Origin: an uncultured Prevotellaceae bacterium
Lineage (GTDB): Bacteria; Bacteroidota; Bacteroidia; Bacteroidales; Bacteroidaceae
NCBI GenBank assembly: GCA_946541745.1
Contig: CAMNJY010000009.1
Coordinates: 1 to 32,711, forward strand
Direction of reading: 5' to 3'
Length of the DNA: 32,711 nt
The position numbers and the translations under genes are program-made. Of the stretch, positions 7,280 to 16,420 are shown in pieces; the stretch's first letter is position 1; each line of letters begins with the position of its first letter. The notes beneath the pieces were generated by a model, which worked only from the letters and a program-made list of their open reading frames with translations, made no database searches and had not been told where the DNA came from.

Positions 7280-7367
7280 GGTGCGAAGATAACTATAATT
7301 TGGTAGAAAACAAAGAAAAAAACAAAAATTATTTCACTATTTGGAAAAAATGACGTAACTTCGCACC
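7280..7367. promoter_or_regulatory. Divergent promoter pair with inverted-repeat -7/initiation segments
   Basis: GGTGCGAAGAT (minus-strand TATCTTCGCACC) and TAACTTCGCACC; 9-bp perfect inverted repeat 7280-7288 / 7359-7367. Confidence 0.65.
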
Positions 7368-7391
7368 GATTTTTGTACATACAGCCCAGAT

Positions 7392-8423
7392 ATGAAGAAT
7401 TTTCTACTTGCATTTACCGTTATTGCAAGCATGGTTTCCAGCACAACCAAGGCACAGACAGCCCCAACGCTTGATGCCAAACTACTGAACCACATGGACC
7501 TCAGCCTGACGGCAGGCACCACGGGCTTAGGCTTTGACCTGAGCATGCCTGTGGGCGACTACGTCAAGGTGCGCACGGGATTCGGCGCCATGCTGAGGTT
7601 CGACCTGCCCACGACGTTCAGTATACAGGTGGGCGACGACCCGGCCACGAGCACCTCTAAGTTCAACAGGCTGTCAACCAGGCTGTCGTCCATCACCGGC
7701 AAGCCTGTCAACTCGAAGGTGGAGGTCATCAGGCAGATGACCTTCTGGAACTGGAACGTGCTGGTAGACATCTACCCCTTCAAGCAGAACAAGCACTGGC
7801 ACATGACCGGCGGTTTCTACTGGGGACCCTCAAAGGTGGCCGAGGCCTACAATGCCACCGAGGCCATGCCCACGCTGATGGCCGTGAACATCTACAACCG
7901 CTACTACGACAAGCTGCACGGGCTGACGCCGATGGAACTGATGGACATTCAGCTCGTAGACCTGGGCGAAGACTTCCGGGAGTTCAGCAACGACCCCGTG
8001 CTGCTCATGACACTGCAAGAGAAATTCGACCGTAACGGCCGGATGGGTGTCAACATGGGTTCGTACAAGCACGACATCGTTGACGAAGCGGGCAACGTGA
8101 TTCACAAAATGGGCGAGAACTACCTGCTGGAGCCTGACGACAACAGCATGGTGAAGGCGACAATGGAGGTGAACAGCTTCAAGCCCTACGTGGGTATCGG
8201 CTATGACGGGCGGCTGGTGAAGAACAACGACCGCTACCACATTGGCTTCGACTGCGGCGTGATGTTCTGGGGCGGAACGCCTCACCTGAAGACACACGAC
8301 GGTACGGACCTGATACACGACGTGTACAACATTCCGGGGAAAATAGGTACGGACGTAAGGACCATCAAGCAGGTCAAGGTGTTCCCCGTGCTGAACCTCA
8401 GACTGACGCGCAGGCTGTTCTGA
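7392..8423 (+). CDS. Exported beta-rich (outer-membrane beta-barrel-like) hypothetical protein
   Basis: Signal peptide ending STTKAQ; alternating strands, repeated aromatic residues; ends FPVLNLRLTRRLF. Confidence 0.7.
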   Translation: MKNFLLAFTVIASMVSSTTKAQTAPTLDAKLLNHMDLSLTAGTTGLGFDLSMPVGDYVKVRTGFGAMLRFDLPTTFSIQVGDDPATSTSKFNRLSTRLSSITGKPVNSKVEVIRQMTFWNWNVLVDIYPFKQNKHWHMTGGFYWGPSKVAEAYNATEAMPTLMAVNIYNRYYDKLHGLTPMELMDIQLVDLGEDFREFSNDPVLLMTLQEKFDRNGRMGVNMGSYKHDIVDEAGNVIHKMGENYLLEPDDNSMVKATMEVNSFKPYVGIGYDGRLVKNNDRYHIGFDCGVMFWGGTPHLKTHDGTDLIHDVYNIPGKIGTDVRTIKQVKVFPVLNLRLTRRLF

Positions 8424-8446
8424 GTGTTTGGGGATAACGAGGCGAC

Positions 8447-8498
8447 AAAGAAATGGACGGAAATTACCATTATTATGATAATTTCCGTCCATTTCTTT
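8447..8498. terminator. Bidirectional terminator hairpin, 20-bp perfect stem, 12-nt loop
   Basis: AAAGAAATGGACGGAAATTA-ccattattatga-TAATTTCCGTCCATTTCTTT between convergent genes. Confidence 0.88.
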
Positions 8499-8522
8499 AC
8501 TGTCCGGTCTGACTCATGCAGG

Positions 8523-10130
8523 CTACTTAACAATGACCTTGCGGCCATTGACAACATAGACACCCTTGGGAAGTCCGCTGAGCGACGACACACGAGAGAG
8601 TATCTTCCGGCCACAGAGGTCGTAGACGTCGGAAACGCCGGCCTCAGCACTCACGCCACTGACGGCATTGACCATCGTCACGGTCAGCTTGCCACTGACA
8701 TAGTTGAAGCTGTAGTTCTGGGCCTTGCCGCCGCTGACAGTGATGTCGTAGACGCCGGCAGGACTATCGGCAGAGGCCGTCGTGACAGCTGAAGGCTGCA
8801 TGATGAGCACAGACTCGGTCTCGCCGTTCTTGAAGCCGTCGTAGGTGAGTATGAAGGGAGGATTCTCGGCTCCCTGCTCACGCTCGGCATCGGCCACGGT
8901 GACTGTCAGCGTGGCGGGCGTAATGGTGAGCACACCATTAACGAGCTTGGTAAGTCCATTGCTCACACTGCCCTTGGACACGGTGATGGGATAACTTCCG
9001 ACAGGGGATATAGCCGTAGCGGTGCAGGCCAGCGAGGGCTGACCCTGCAGGGCGGCACCCTTGGTATCAAACGCGAACGTAGGATTAGCCTCGCCGTAAG
9101 CACGGCTATAGCTCCTGGCCGTGACCGTGACCTCCTCTGCCAGCAGTTTGTCATACTGTGCCTGGGTCACTACTTTCATCTCGTCAGGAGCACCGACGCT
9201 GACGGTGATATAAGAACTGTTGGCAGCAACATACTTTAAGCCCGACTGTTTGACGAAAGCCAGTGAGCCATCGGCAGCCCGGCCCAAAACGCGCATGGTG
9301 GTGGCACTGTAGTTCAACACATTGGTATGCTTACCGGCATCTGGGTTGCAGAAATAGACACCCTTGAGCATGTTGTCAGACGGGGCCGCAGCTGTAGAGG
9401 CTGACAGGTTCAGCTTGTTGTTGGCAGCCTTTGTGGACGAGCATTTCACGATAATGGGAGTAGAGGCGGGAATAGTGCCCGTCAGCTCCTTGATGACAAC
9501 CAGGCCACGGTTGTTGTCGACCTTGGTCACGTAGTAGGCATTCATGCCTGACGACAGGAACGAGAAGGCAAACGAAGCATAGAACGACTTGTAGAAAGCG
9601 TCGGACGTAGTGACATCGGGCGTGATGCCGAAATAGCACTCATCAGCATTCTTGACGGGCTTAATGTACCAATAGCGCGACTCGGCCGAGTTGGTGACCA
9701 CAGTACCGTAGATTTTCTCCTCGGGGTCCATCATCCAGCTCGGGATGGCATCGCTCAGATACTTGGTCAGTCCGTGAGACGAAGCATAGGCGGCATAGGT
9801 GCCGTTCTTGAGGTCCAGCAGGCGGAGCTGATAGCCTACTATCACATTGGTGCTCGCCCCCTGTGCCTGCAGGTCGTAACCGTTGGACAAGTTGCGCAGA
9901 TAGATGATGGAACCGGGGTCGGAAACCACGCGGCTGAAGTCCATCACCGTGCGCAGAGCACCAAGATCGGCATCGGTGGTTTCCAGGTTTACGCTACCCC
10001 TGTTGTCGATGATAGAAATATAACGCTCGGTCTTCTGGTTTTGCACGCGGTAGAATCCATCGGCAGGCAACTGGGCGCTGGCGGTCAATGTACTTAGTAC
10101 AGCAAACAGCAATAGGTTTAATGTCTTCAT
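8523..10130 (-). CDS. Secreted protein with MBG-type repeat domains and T9SS type A-like C-terminal sorting signal
   Basis: Signal peptide MKTLNLLLFAVLSTLTASAQ; two MBG-like repeats (VTARSYSRAYGEANPTFAF..., LTVTVADAEREQGAENPPFILTYDGF...); C-term VYDLCGRKILSRV...LPKGVYVVNGRKVIVK. Confidence 0.82.
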   Translation of the reverse strand: MKTLNLLLFAVLSTLTASAQLPADGFYRVQNQKTERYISIIDNRGSVNLETTDADLGALRTVMDFSRVVSDPGSIIYLRNLSNGYDLQAQGASTNVIVGYQLRLLDLKNGTYAAYASSHGLTKYLSDAIPSWMMDPEEKIYGTVVTNSAESRYWYIKPVKNADECYFGITPDVTTSDAFYKSFYASFAFSFLSSGMNAYYVTKVDNNRGLVVIKELTGTIPASTPIIVKCSSTKAANNKLNLSASTAAAPSDNMLKGVYFCNPDAGKHTNVLNYSATTMRVLGRAADGSLAFVKQSGLKYVAANSSYITVSVGAPDEMKVVTQAQYDKLLAEEVTVTARSYSRAYGEANPTFAFDTKGAALQGQPSLACTATAISPVGSYPITVSKGSVSNGLTKLVNGVLTITPATLTVTVADAEREQGAENPPFILTYDGFKNGETESVLIMQPSAVTTASADSPAGVYDITVSGGKAQNYSFNYVSGKLTVTMVNAVSGVSAEAGVSDVYDLCGRKILSRVSSLSGLPKGVYVVNGRKVIVK

Positions 10131-10135
10131 AACAG

Positions 10136-10190
10136 AAAAAAAAACTGACCTTACACTATGCTATCGTTATCAACATAGATGTAAGGTCAG
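10136..10190 (-). terminator. Intrinsic terminator (minus strand) ending 5 nt upstream of the ATG of the 10130 CDS
   Basis: Minus strand CTGACCTTACA..CTATG...CATAG.TGTAAGGTCAG followed by T9. Confidence 0.85.
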
Positions 10191-10221
10191 CAATAATTTA
10201 ATCAGGTATCAATTCTCTGTA

Positions 10222-11379
10222 TTATTCAGCGATACAAATGGACACACGGTTCTTGTCGTTCTCTGAGAACGGCTGAACACGGGCACCCTTGGAATCGTAA
10301 GTGATACGGTCGGCAGAGATGTGGTAAGTCTCCTTCAGGGCCTTCACAACTGCATCGGCACGCTGAGCGCCCAGACGGTCGTTGATACGGTCATTGCCAG
10401 TACCGGCATCAGCATAGCCAGTGATGACAACCTTTGACTTGGGATACTTGTTCATGTAGTCCACGATGTCCTTCACCTTCTGCTCCTCACTGGCGCGGAT
10501 GTTGAACTTGTTGATAGTGAAGAAGATGTCGCGACGGATGGGCTCAATCTTAGGCTCCTCAACCTTGGCGGGCACCTCAACGACCTTCTCTACAACCTTC
10601 TCCACATAGCGAATCTCGGGTTCGGGAGCAGGGATGAAGTTGGTGGTGTAGGTCTTGCCCAGGTTCACCTTGATGCCGGCCAAAGCGTTGAAGTACCAGT
10701 CGGCATTGCCAGCCTTCTTGGAGTTGTAGCGGTCGCTGAGCACGTTGGCGTTGACCTCGATACCAGCCGACACGCGGTCGCTCAGGCGGAAATCGCCCTG
10801 CAGACCGGCACGTCCGGCAACGCGCACCTTAGTGCCGTCCCAAACATACTGCATGTTCTGGCTGCGGTCTGCATCGGGAACGGCAGCCGTCTGGTAGCAG
10901 TGAGCCAGATACGCATTCTTCACCTTTGAGGCATCGTCGTTGGAGAAACCGATATTGGCACCCACACCGACAAAGGCACTCAGGGTAAACAGGCGGTTGG
11001 GGTTGAAACCAGCCAGCATGTTCGACAGGTTGAAGGTCAGGTCAAGCGAAGGAGCCACGTACTTCCACTTCCACGTCTCGTAGAAATTGTTTGCACCGAA
11101 ATCCTTGTTGCTGATACCAGCCTTGCTCTGCCAGGCATTCACAGACAGACGGGCACCGATGGCTTTTGAAAAGTTGTAGCCCAGTGCAGCCTGTACATTG
11201 TAAGAAATCAGGTCCTTGAAATCAACCTCGCCCAGGGTGTACTGTGCACCTACCGGCTGCACCTGAATATACCAGTGCGGGTTGAAAACATATTCTGTCG
11301 TCCCCTTCTGCTCCTGGGCAGATGCTGAAAGCACGCCCAAGAACATCAGAGCAGACAATATTGTTTTCTTCATATTCAT
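10222..11379 (-). CDS. OmpA family outer-membrane protein (N-terminal beta-barrel, C-terminal peptidoglycan-binding domain)
   Basis: Signal peptide; FTINKFNIRASEEQKVKDIVDYMNKYPKSKVVITGYADAGTGNDRINDRLGAQRADAV; first ATG at 11379, alternative MKK two codons in. Confidence 0.9.
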   Translation of the reverse strand: MNMKKTILSALMFLGVLSASAQEQKGTTEYVFNPHWYIQVQPVGAQYTLGEVDFKDLISYNVQAALGYNFSKAIGARLSVNAWQSKAGISNKDFGANNFYETWKWKYVAPSLDLTFNLSNMLAGFNPNRLFTLSAFVGVGANIGFSNDDASKVKNAYLAHCYQTAAVPDADRSQNMQYVWDGTKVRVAGRAGLQGDFRLSDRVSAGIEVNANVLSDRYNSKKAGNADWYFNALAGIKVNLGKTYTTNFIPAPEPEIRYVEKVVEKVVEVPAKVEEPKIEPIRRDIFFTINKFNIRASEEQKVKDIVDYMNKYPKSKVVITGYADAGTGNDRINDRLGAQRADAVVKALKETYHISADRITYDSKGARVQPFSENDKNRVSICIAE

Positions 11380-11398
11380 TTTAATACTCCGTTTTTAA

Positions 11399-14188
11399 TT
11401 AGAATTCAACATAGAACTTCTTAATCATCACTACGCCGTGATAGTCAACAGCGGTGTAGGTGAGCTCGTAAATCTTACCAGCCTCGCCCTTGATGGTGCA
11501 GTTGTCAAGACCGTCAACGACCTTGAACATGTTCACGCCACCATTGGCAGCCTTAGCCAGCGACTGAGCCTCGCCAAGGGCAAGCTCCTGCTTGGTAGCA
11601 GCGTCATAGACGTTGGTCACGGCCACAAACTTCTTGTAGACAGGTGCGAAGTACTGCAGCGTGTAGGTGGTAGGAATCAGGGTGTACTCACCGGCAGCAG
11701 CCTTGGTGGGCTTGTCAACACTGTTGCTCAGCAGGGCGAACTTGCCGTTCTGCTCACCGAACATGGTGATGAAGAGCGTACGGTGAGCATTGTTCATCAC
11801 GCGGAGAATGTGGTTCTCAATGCGGGTCAGATACTTGTCGATAGCGGTATATACGCTGGCCTTGGTTTCAGCAATGTAGGTCTCGTAATTATAGGTTGCC
11901 TTCACCTCATTGAACAGCTCAGCCAGAACCTTGTTTGCTGATTCATTGTTAGCATTGATGTCGGCCACCAGCTCATTGATGACATCAGCCATGTCGGCAT
12001 TACCTTCAACAGGAATCATAACCAACTCAGAGTTTGAACCGTCATTAACCATGTAGACCTGAGCCAGAATCTTGCCATTCGAAACCTGGATGTTATCGAA
12101 CTGGAATTCATACTTAGCAAAGTCGGGACGGGCAACCTCCACCTCACGAATGACGCGGGCAACCACCGAACGCATCCTGTCGAAGCCGTCGACCTTAGAC
12201 CACTTGCTACCATTCAGGAATGCGAACGACAGAGGCTTCACAGCAACCGTTGCAAGATTGTAGTTAGAAAGGACGTTATGGACCTTATTGTCTGAGTCTG
12301 TCCACGAAGCCTTCAGGCCGTAGGCAGGAACCTCATTCTTGATAGCTCCGAACACCATAGCAGCCGACTCAGCAACCGAGATACGAGTACGAGCGTCCTG
12401 AGGACCATCCTTAATAACATTCTTAACAGCATCGCCAATAGTCTTAAAGTCAATCACGAACTTGGCTTTGTCGACATCCTCAGCACGCAGAGTAGCCTTA
12501 GCAGAATAGAAACCATTCTCATAGCCGCGAGTGAAACCATTCTCATAGCCGCGAGTACCACCATTGCGGTAGATACCAAGCATGAGCTCCTTGGTAGAGT
12601 ACTTCAGCGGGTCAAGAATGAAGGGAGAGACATTCGAGGCACTGGTCTCAAGAGCCAACTGCTGACCGTTGAAATTAACGTTAGAGGGATTGACGGTGAC
12701 ATAAACCGTACCGGCGTTGCCGTCGACCATGCCATTCACCTCGGTTACGAACACCTCGTCACCCTTGGTGAAATATCCCTTTACATTATTAAGGTTGCTG
12801 ATACCCATCACTTCCAGGTTGCGCGGAGTCCAAGTATCAACGTCAGAAGCTTCCAGATAGAACTTACCGTCACGAGCAGGGAACTCAATACCCTTATCTG
12901 CGGTTCCGTAATAGGTAGCAATAACGTTCTGATCTATTCCGAACGGAGTCTTGAAATAGCCTAATACGGGATTCTCTGTAGCCTGAGTGATGATGCCCGT
13001 AATGAGGTTGGCCTGGTCCTTCTTGACCTTAGTAATCTCAGCGTCTAATTCATCCACTTTGTCGGCTACCTTCTGAATGTCTTCGTTCACCTCAGCCATT
13101 TCTTTCTGGAACTCCTCAGTGGTAACATATTTCATCAGCTCTTCTGCCAAGGCTTCGTTGGTGACATAGTTTGCAAGCTTTTCATTGATCGCGGCAATGT
13201 CTTCAGCGTTCTTGGAGATGTTCTTTGCATTCGTATCAATGTTCGCTGCATTCTCACCTGCCTTTGCCATTGCCTGCTCTGCCAAGGTGTTAGCAGCATC
13301 AGCAGCAGCCTTAGCTTCCTCGAAGAGTCTCTGGATGTCATCCTTCTTCATGTAGTTGTCTTCCAGGTTCTTAACGCGGTTGATAAGGTCAGCGTTCTTC
13401 AGCTCGTTCAGGTCGGTGAGAATCTGCTCTATCTTCTCAACATTCTCTTTATTCTTTTCTATCCAAAGAGCGTTCTCGGTAGCCTTAGCCAGCGCGTCAG
13501 CTGCATCGGTGCTGGCCTTGGTCAGCTTCTCTTCCCAGCCTTCAATTTTCTCCACGCGCTGTGTCAGTGCAGCAAGTTCCTCCTTGGTAGCAGCATTAGA
13601 AGCCAATTTCATGGCTTCCTGTGCCAAAGAGTTAACAGTAATGATGGTGTTATTCATCTCACTGATATACTCAGCAAGGTTTTTACCACTGGTGACATTA
13701 TTCAGATTGCCTAACACAGCATTGAGCGAGTCGATGCGGGCATTAGCCTGATCAGTAGCCTGCTCAAGGATCTCTATGCTCACCAGATTGTTGGTTATCT
13801 CGTTTACGTATGTCTGCAACTGATCCTGGGTCAGATAAGCGGCGTCTGCTTCTCCCTTGGTGATAAAGTTGGCAATCATGTCGGGAGTCACATAGTCACC
13901 TGCCCTCTGATAGCCAGCCAATTTAGCATCCAAATCGGCCTGCTTCACATAAGCAGCCAAATCTGCTGACTTCACAAAGTCTGACAAATCACACTGACAG
14001 GACTTGATGGCTGCTACTTTTGCCTTCAAGTCGTCAATCTGGTCTTGCAGAGTCTTACGCAGGTTTGCGGTCTCTCCTCTCAGTTCAACACTGAGGTCCT
14101 CATTGTAGTCCTTACAGGACGTTAACGTGCCCACAGACGGTACAACCAGTGCCGCCATGAGAACTGCATTTACAATTTTTTTCTTCAT
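11399..14188 (-). CDS. Large lipoprotein with long coiled-coil N-terminal region and beta-rich C-terminal region
   Basis: MKKKIVNAVLMAALVVPSVGTLTSC lipobox then KDYNED; heptad-rich region about residues 30-400; ORF track start 14197 (MVL) is 3 codons upstream. Confidence 0.85.
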   Translation of the reverse strand: MKKKIVNAVLMAALVVPSVGTLTSCKDYNEDLSVELRGETANLRKTLQDQIDDLKAKVAAIKSCQCDLSDFVKSADLAAYVKQADLDAKLAGYQRAGDYVTPDMIANFITKGEADAAYLTQDQLQTYVNEITNNLVSIEILEQATDQANARIDSLNAVLGNLNNVTSGKNLAEYISEMNNTIITVNSLAQEAMKLASNAATKEELAALTQRVEKIEGWEEKLTKASTDAADALAKATENALWIEKNKENVEKIEQILTDLNELKNADLINRVKNLEDNYMKKDDIQRLFEEAKAAADAANTLAEQAMAKAGENAANIDTNAKNISKNAEDIAAINEKLANYVTNEALAEELMKYVTTEEFQKEMAEVNEDIQKVADKVDELDAEITKVKKDQANLITGIITQATENPVLGYFKTPFGIDQNVIATYYGTADKGIEFPARDGKFYLEASDVDTWTPRNLEVMGISNLNNVKGYFTKGDEVFVTEVNGMVDGNAGTVYVTVNPSNVNFNGQQLALETSASNVSPFILDPLKYSTKELMLGIYRNGGTRGYENGFTRGYENGFYSAKATLRAEDVDKAKFVIDFKTIGDAVKNVIKDGPQDARTRISVAESAAMVFGAIKNEVPAYGLKASWTDSDNKVHNVLSNYNLATVAVKPLSFAFLNGSKWSKVDGFDRMRSVVARVIREVEVARPDFAKYEFQFDNIQVSNGKILAQVYMVNDGSNSELVMIPVEGNADMADVINELVADINANNESANKVLAELFNEVKATYNYETYIAETKASVYTAIDKYLTRIENHILRVMNNAHRTLFITMFGEQNGKFALLSNSVDKPTKAAAGEYTLIPTTYTLQYFAPVYKKFVAVTNVYDAATKQELALGEAQSLAKAANGGVNMFKVVDGLDNCTIKGEAGKIYELTYTAVDYHGVVMIKKFYVEF
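12511..12558 (-). repeat. 24-bp tandem duplication encoding TRGYENGF x2
   Basis: aaccattctcatagccgcgagt repeated at 12511 and 12535. Confidence 0.93.
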
Positions 14189-14297
14189 TAGAACCAAAAA
14201 TTAATATAATTAAACATGTTTATTCTCTATTTATATAGTATGTACGCATACATTAGTTTAAAGTCTATCGAAGTTCTGACAATCAGATATTTCTGTG

Positions 14298-14305
14298 CAA
14301 AATTA
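14298..14305 (-). promoter_or_regulatory. Candidate -7 element TAATTTTG for the coiled-coil lipoprotein/OmpA unit
   Basis: Plus-strand CAAAATTA; predicted leader about 100 nt. Confidence 0.45.
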
Positions 14306-14419
14306 AGAATTTTTTCAGAACCGACAAAGAAAAAAAGTTGTTTTTTTACTGACAAAGGCGTTTTTTTTGCTTTTCGCTCTTTTTTCAGTGCAAAAGTTTG
14401 CGTAATTGGAAAAAACATC

Positions 14420-14427
14420 GTACCTTT
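14420..14427 (+). promoter_or_regulatory. Candidate -7 element TACCTTTG for rpmE2
   Basis: TTTGCGTAATTGGAAAAAACATCGTACCTTTGCAG matches the Bacteroidetes TTTG-N19-21-TAnnTTTG pattern. Confidence 0.65.
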
Positions 14428-14465
14428 GCAGCCCGTAAAATCATATTATAACAAACGACAAAGAA

Positions 14466-14720
14466 ATGAAGAAAGGAATTCATCCAGAAAACTATCGCCC
14501 CGTCGTGTTCCGTGACATGTCCAACGGCGATATGTTCCTTACGAAGTCTACTGCTAAGACCAATGACACCGTAGAATTCGAAGGTGAAACTTACCCAGTG
14601 GTAAAAGTTGAAATCTCAAGCACCTCTCACCCGTTCTATACTGGTAAGAGTAAGCTGGTTGACACGGCCGGTCGTGTTGATAAGTTCATGAGCCGCTACG
14701 GTAAGGCTGCGAAGAAATAA
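14466..14720 (+). CDS. rpmE2: 50S ribosomal protein L31, type B
   Basis: [30 protein letters not shown]...[29 protein letters not shown]; lacks the CxxC zinc motif. Confidence 0.96.
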   Translation: MKKGIHPENYRPVVFRDMSNGDMFLTKSTAKTNDTVEFEGETYPVVKVEISSTSHPFYTGKSKLVDTAGRVDKFMSRYGKAAKK

Positions 14721-14748
14721 GATATTTCAATCACTGAGACGATACAGG

Positions 14749-14794
14749 AAGTGCGTCCAAGGTAGTTGCATATACCTTGGGCGCACTTCTTTTT
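14749..14794 (+). terminator. Rho-independent terminator after rpmE2
   Basis: AAGTGCGTCCAAGGTA-gttgcata-TACCTTGGGCGCACTT + CTTTTT. Confidence 0.9.
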
Positions 14795-14905
14795 ACGGTA
14801 AAAATCATAAATTTCCGTAAAACGTTTGGCCGTCACACCGAAAATTCATAAATTTGTAGCAGAATTATGGCATTGATTCATCAACAACTATAACAAAAAC
14901 GAAAA

Positions 14906-15457
14906 ATGAAAACAGTTTATGATTTTACTGTCAAGGACAGGAAAGGTAAGGACGTATCGCTCAAGGAGTATGCTAACGAGGTGCTGCTGATTGTCAACAC
15001 GGCTACGAAGTGCGGATTCACACCTCAGTACGAAGAGCTGGAGAACCTCTACAAGAAGTACCACTCCCAGGGTTTCGAGATTCTCGATTTCCCCTGCAAC
15101 CAGTTCGGTCAGCAGGCCCCCGGCACCGATGAGAGCATCCACGAGTTCTGCAAGCTGAACTACGGTACGGACTTCCCCCGTTTCAAAAAGATTAAGGTGA
15201 ACGGCGAGGATGCCGACCCGCTCTATAAGTTTCTGCAGGAGCAGAAGGGCTTTGCCGGCTGGGATCCCGACCATCAGCTGAGCGCCCTGCTCGACGACAT
15301 GCTGTCGAAAGCTGACCCCGACTACAAGCAGAAGCCTGACATCAAATGGAACTTCACCAAATTCCTCGTCAACAAGAAGGGCCAGGTCGTAGCCCGCTAT
15401 GAGCCTACAGAGAAGATCGGGAACATTGAGAAGCAGATAGAAGAACTGCTGAAGTAA
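14906..15457 (+). CDS. Glutathione peroxidase (Cys-type)
   Basis: LLIVNTATKCGFTPQYEELENLY, LDFPCNQFGQQAPG, KWNFTKFLVNKKGQVVARYEP. Confidence 0.93.
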   Translation: MKTVYDFTVKDRKGKDVSLKEYANEVLLIVNTATKCGFTPQYEELENLYKKYHSQGFEILDFPCNQFGQQAPGTDESIHEFCKLNYGTDFPRFKKIKVNGEDADPLYKFLQEQKGFAGWDPDHQLSALLDDMLSKADPDYKQKPDIKWNFTKFLVNKKGQVVARYEPTEKIGNIEKQIEELLK

Positions 15458-15463
15458 CAGGCT

Positions 15464-16396
15464 ATGCAACATACAAAATGCTTAATTATTGGCAGCGGGC
15501 CCGCAGGGTACACCGCTGCTATTTATGCTTCGCGGGCTAATCTCAATCCCATTGAGTATTGCGGCATGCAGCCCGGCGGACAACTGACACAGACCACCGA
15601 GGTAGAGAATTTCCCGGGTTACCCGCAGGGTGTGGACGGCAACCAGATGATGATGGACTTGCGCGAACAGGCCGAACGCTTCGGTACCGACATCCGCGAT
15701 GGAGAAATAGTAAAGGTAGACTTCTCGAAGGCTCCCTATCGCTGTACCGCCGAGGACGGCACGGAGATAGAGGCTGACACCGTCATCATAGCCACCGGGG
15801 CCTCAGCCAAGTATTTGGGACTGGACGACGAGCGGAAATACAACGGCCAGGGTGTCTCGGCCTGTGCCACGTGCGACGGTTTCTTCTACCGCAAGAAGAC
15901 GGTGGCTGTAGTCGGCGGCGGCGACACTGCCTGCGAGGATGCGCTCTACCTGGCCGGACTGGCCAAAAAGGTTTACATGATAGTGCGCAAGCCATTCCTG
16001 CGGGCCTCACAGGTGATGCAGCAACGGGTTCGCGACCATGAAAACATTGAAATCCTGTTTGAGCACAACACCCTCGGACTGTACGGTGAAAACGGTGTGG
16101 AGGGTGCTCACCTGGTGAAACGCCGTGGCGAGCCTGACGAGGAATTAGTAGACATTGAGATAGACGGCTTCTTCCTCGCCATCGGTCACAAGCCCAACAC
16201 TGACATCTTCAAGGAGTGGTTAGACACCGACGAGGTGGGCTACCTGAAGAAGATTGACGGAACGCCAAAGACCAAGTTGCCCGGCATCTTCGTGGCTGGC
16301 GACTGCGCCGACCCCGTCTACCGTCAGGCCATCAGTGCTGCCGGCAGCGGCTGTCAGGCCGCCATTGAGGCCGAGCGCTTCCTTTTGGCAAGATAG
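15464..16396 (+). CDS. trxB: Thioredoxin-disulfide reductase
   Basis: CLIIGSGPAGYTAAIYASRANL, ACATCDGFFYRKKTVAVVGGGDTACEDALYLA, GIFVAGDCADPVYRQAISAAGSG. Confidence 0.95.
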   Translation: MQHTKCLIIGSGPAGYTAAIYASRANLNPIEYCGMQPGGQLTQTTEVENFPGYPQGVDGNQMMMDLREQAERFGTDIRDGEIVKVDFSKAPYRCTAEDGTEIEADTVIIATGASAKYLGLDDERKYNGQGVSACATCDGFFYRKKTVAVVGGGDTACEDALYLAGLAKKVYMIVRKPFLRASQVMQQRVRDHENIEILFEHNTLGLYGENGVEGAHLVKRRGEPDEELVDIEIDGFFLAIGHKPNTDIFKEWLDTDEVGYLKKIDGTPKTKLPGIFVAGDCADPVYRQAISAAGSGCQAAIEAERFLLAR

Positions 16397-16420
16397 TATC
16401 TTTGAAAGTCAAAGCTATCA

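Noticed and set aside
6587-7306. 239-aa plus-strand ORF
   Set aside because: Antisense to well-supported uridine kinase; composition is typical of high-GC3 antisense frames
7830-8492. 220-aa minus-strand ORF
   Set aside because: Antisense to the better-supported exported protein 7392-8423, His/Val-rich composition and spans the terminator hairpin
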